From an uncultured Selenomonas sp. (lineage in GTDB: Bacteria > Bacillota > Negativicutes > Selenomonadales > Selenomonadaceae), in assembly GCA_945494195.1 (NCBI GenBank), contig CALYVJ010000162.1, positions 1 through 5,188 on the forward strand: DNA of 5,188 nucleotides, given 5' to 3'. The notes under the pieces were generated by a model. The model saw only the letters and a program-made list of their open reading frames with translations, was not told where the DNA came from and searched no databases. Shown here piece by piece: positions 4,612 to 5,188 of the stretch; positions within the stretch are counted from its first letter, which is position 1, and the number at the start of each line of letters is the position of its first letter. A program made the position numbers and the translations under genes.

Positions 4612-5188
4612 TTAATAATTGCTGATTCCTGTCCTGGCTTCGAACGGAGTCTTGTAACCATTATATGAATGTGGCCGCACATGGTTATACCAGACATAAG
4701 CGAACTCTTCAACAGATGCATAAAGATCGTCCTCTGCTAGATAGTCATGCAGGTAAATCCATTCATTCTTTAGCGTATTGAAGTAGCGCTCCATCGGAGC
4801 ATTATCATATGGATAGCCAGCCTTGCTCATACTTTGGGTAATACCTGCCGATTCACAGAATTCGATAAATTCCTTTGAAGTGAACTGAGACCCCTGGTCC
4901 GAATGCAGAATCAGATTTTTACTTACGGATGTCTGGGCTTCCAGTGCCTTCTTTACGGTACGGATAGCCAGGTCGGTGGTAATGTTCCTATCCGTAATGC
5001 TGGATACCACGCTGCGGTCATGCAGATCGATTACGGAGCAATTATACCGTACGCTGCCATCCTTCAGGAAAAGATATGTAAAGTCAGTAGCCCATTTCTG
5101 GTTAATCTGTTCTGCCTGGAAATCCTGGTTCAACAGATTATCAAAAACCTTGTGTACTGTGCCTTTCTGGTAATTCGGCTTCTTCCTT
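4612..5188 (-). CDS. IS3-family transposase, OrfB integrase (DDE) part, 5' end beyond window
   Basis: The frame is open from the right edge to TAA at 4612-4614 and gives 191 residues of the C-terminal part. It shows the rve integrase core of IS3-family transposases. The DDE triad consists of Asp35 in KWATDFTYL, Asp97 in LHSDQGSQFTS and Glu133 in DNAPMERYFNTLKNE. The last two are separated by exactly 35 residues, as the DD(35)E motif requires. The end HVRPHSYNGYKTPFEAR (visible residues 169-185) is the usual IS3 tail. Visible residue 1 continues an open frame (KKPNYQKGTVHKVFDNLLNQ), so the TTG at 5133 is an internal Leu codon and not a start. The upstream HTH part and any orfA frameshift lie outside the window. 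The core is intact, so the enzyme may be active. It reads toward the YczE-like gene. Confidence 0.95.
   Translation of the reverse strand, partial: RKKPNYQKGTVHKVFDNLLNQDFQAEQINQKWATDFTYLFLKDGSVRYNCSVIDLHDRSVVSSITDRNITTDLAIRTVKKALEAQTSVSKNLILHSDQGSQFTSKEFIEFCESAGITQSMSKAGYPYDNAPMERYFNTLKNEWIYLHDYLAEDDLYASVEEFAYVWYNHVRPHSYNGYKTPFEARTGISNY

Overview
The window carries seven protein-coding genes, all on the minus strand, so it reads right to left. The organism is probably a Firmicute of the Negativicutes type (a Selenomonas, Mitsuokella or Megamonas relative). This is inferred from strong AGGAGG-type ribosome binding sites, sigma-A-like promoters, moderate GC content and the mix of protein families. 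No marker gene in the window proves it.

Layout in the direction of transcription: (1) 5188-4576 holds the 3' part of an IS3-family transposase (DDE domain, cut by the window edge) and the probable right end of its element. (2) 4549-3776 holds a YczE/YitT-like integral membrane protein with a good promoter (TTGACT-17-TATACT) and an intrinsic terminator. (3) 3718-3353 encodes a small ArsC/Spx-superfamily thioredoxin-fold protein close to B. subtilis YusI. (4) 3370-629 is a compact four-gene operon with its own promoter (TTGAAC-16-TATAAT) lying over the end of the ArsC-like gene. It encodes a DNPH1/Rcl-type deoxynucleotide N-hydrolase, a MacroD/YmdB-type macrodomain ADP-ribose hydrolase, a DUF1848 protein with a C-terminal radical-SAM-like cysteine cluster, and a SIR2 deacylase. 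(5) 579-1 holds a perfect 21-bp inverted repeat followed by the N-terminal catalytic part of a resolvase/invertase-type serine recombinase that runs off the left edge.

The operon is the centre of interest. The sirtuin consumes NAD and releases O-acetyl-ADP-ribose and nicotinamide, and the macrodomain family hydrolyses O-acetyl-ADP-ribose. The DNPH1-like enzyme cleaves the N-glycosidic bond of deoxynucleoside monophosphates. Three of the four products therefore act on ribosyl or N-glycosidic chemistry of nucleotides. The fourth, DUF1848, is a probable Fe-S enzyme of unknown substrate. A joint role in NAD-derived metabolite turnover or nucleotide sanitation is plausible but inferred. Mobile-element genes bracket the block (serine recombinase on the left, IS3 on the right), so it may lie in a plastic part of the genome. 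Nothing in the sequence shows that the operon itself is mobile.

There is no RNA gene, CRISPR array or plus-strand gene that I can support. No gene-free stretch exceeds about 125 bases.
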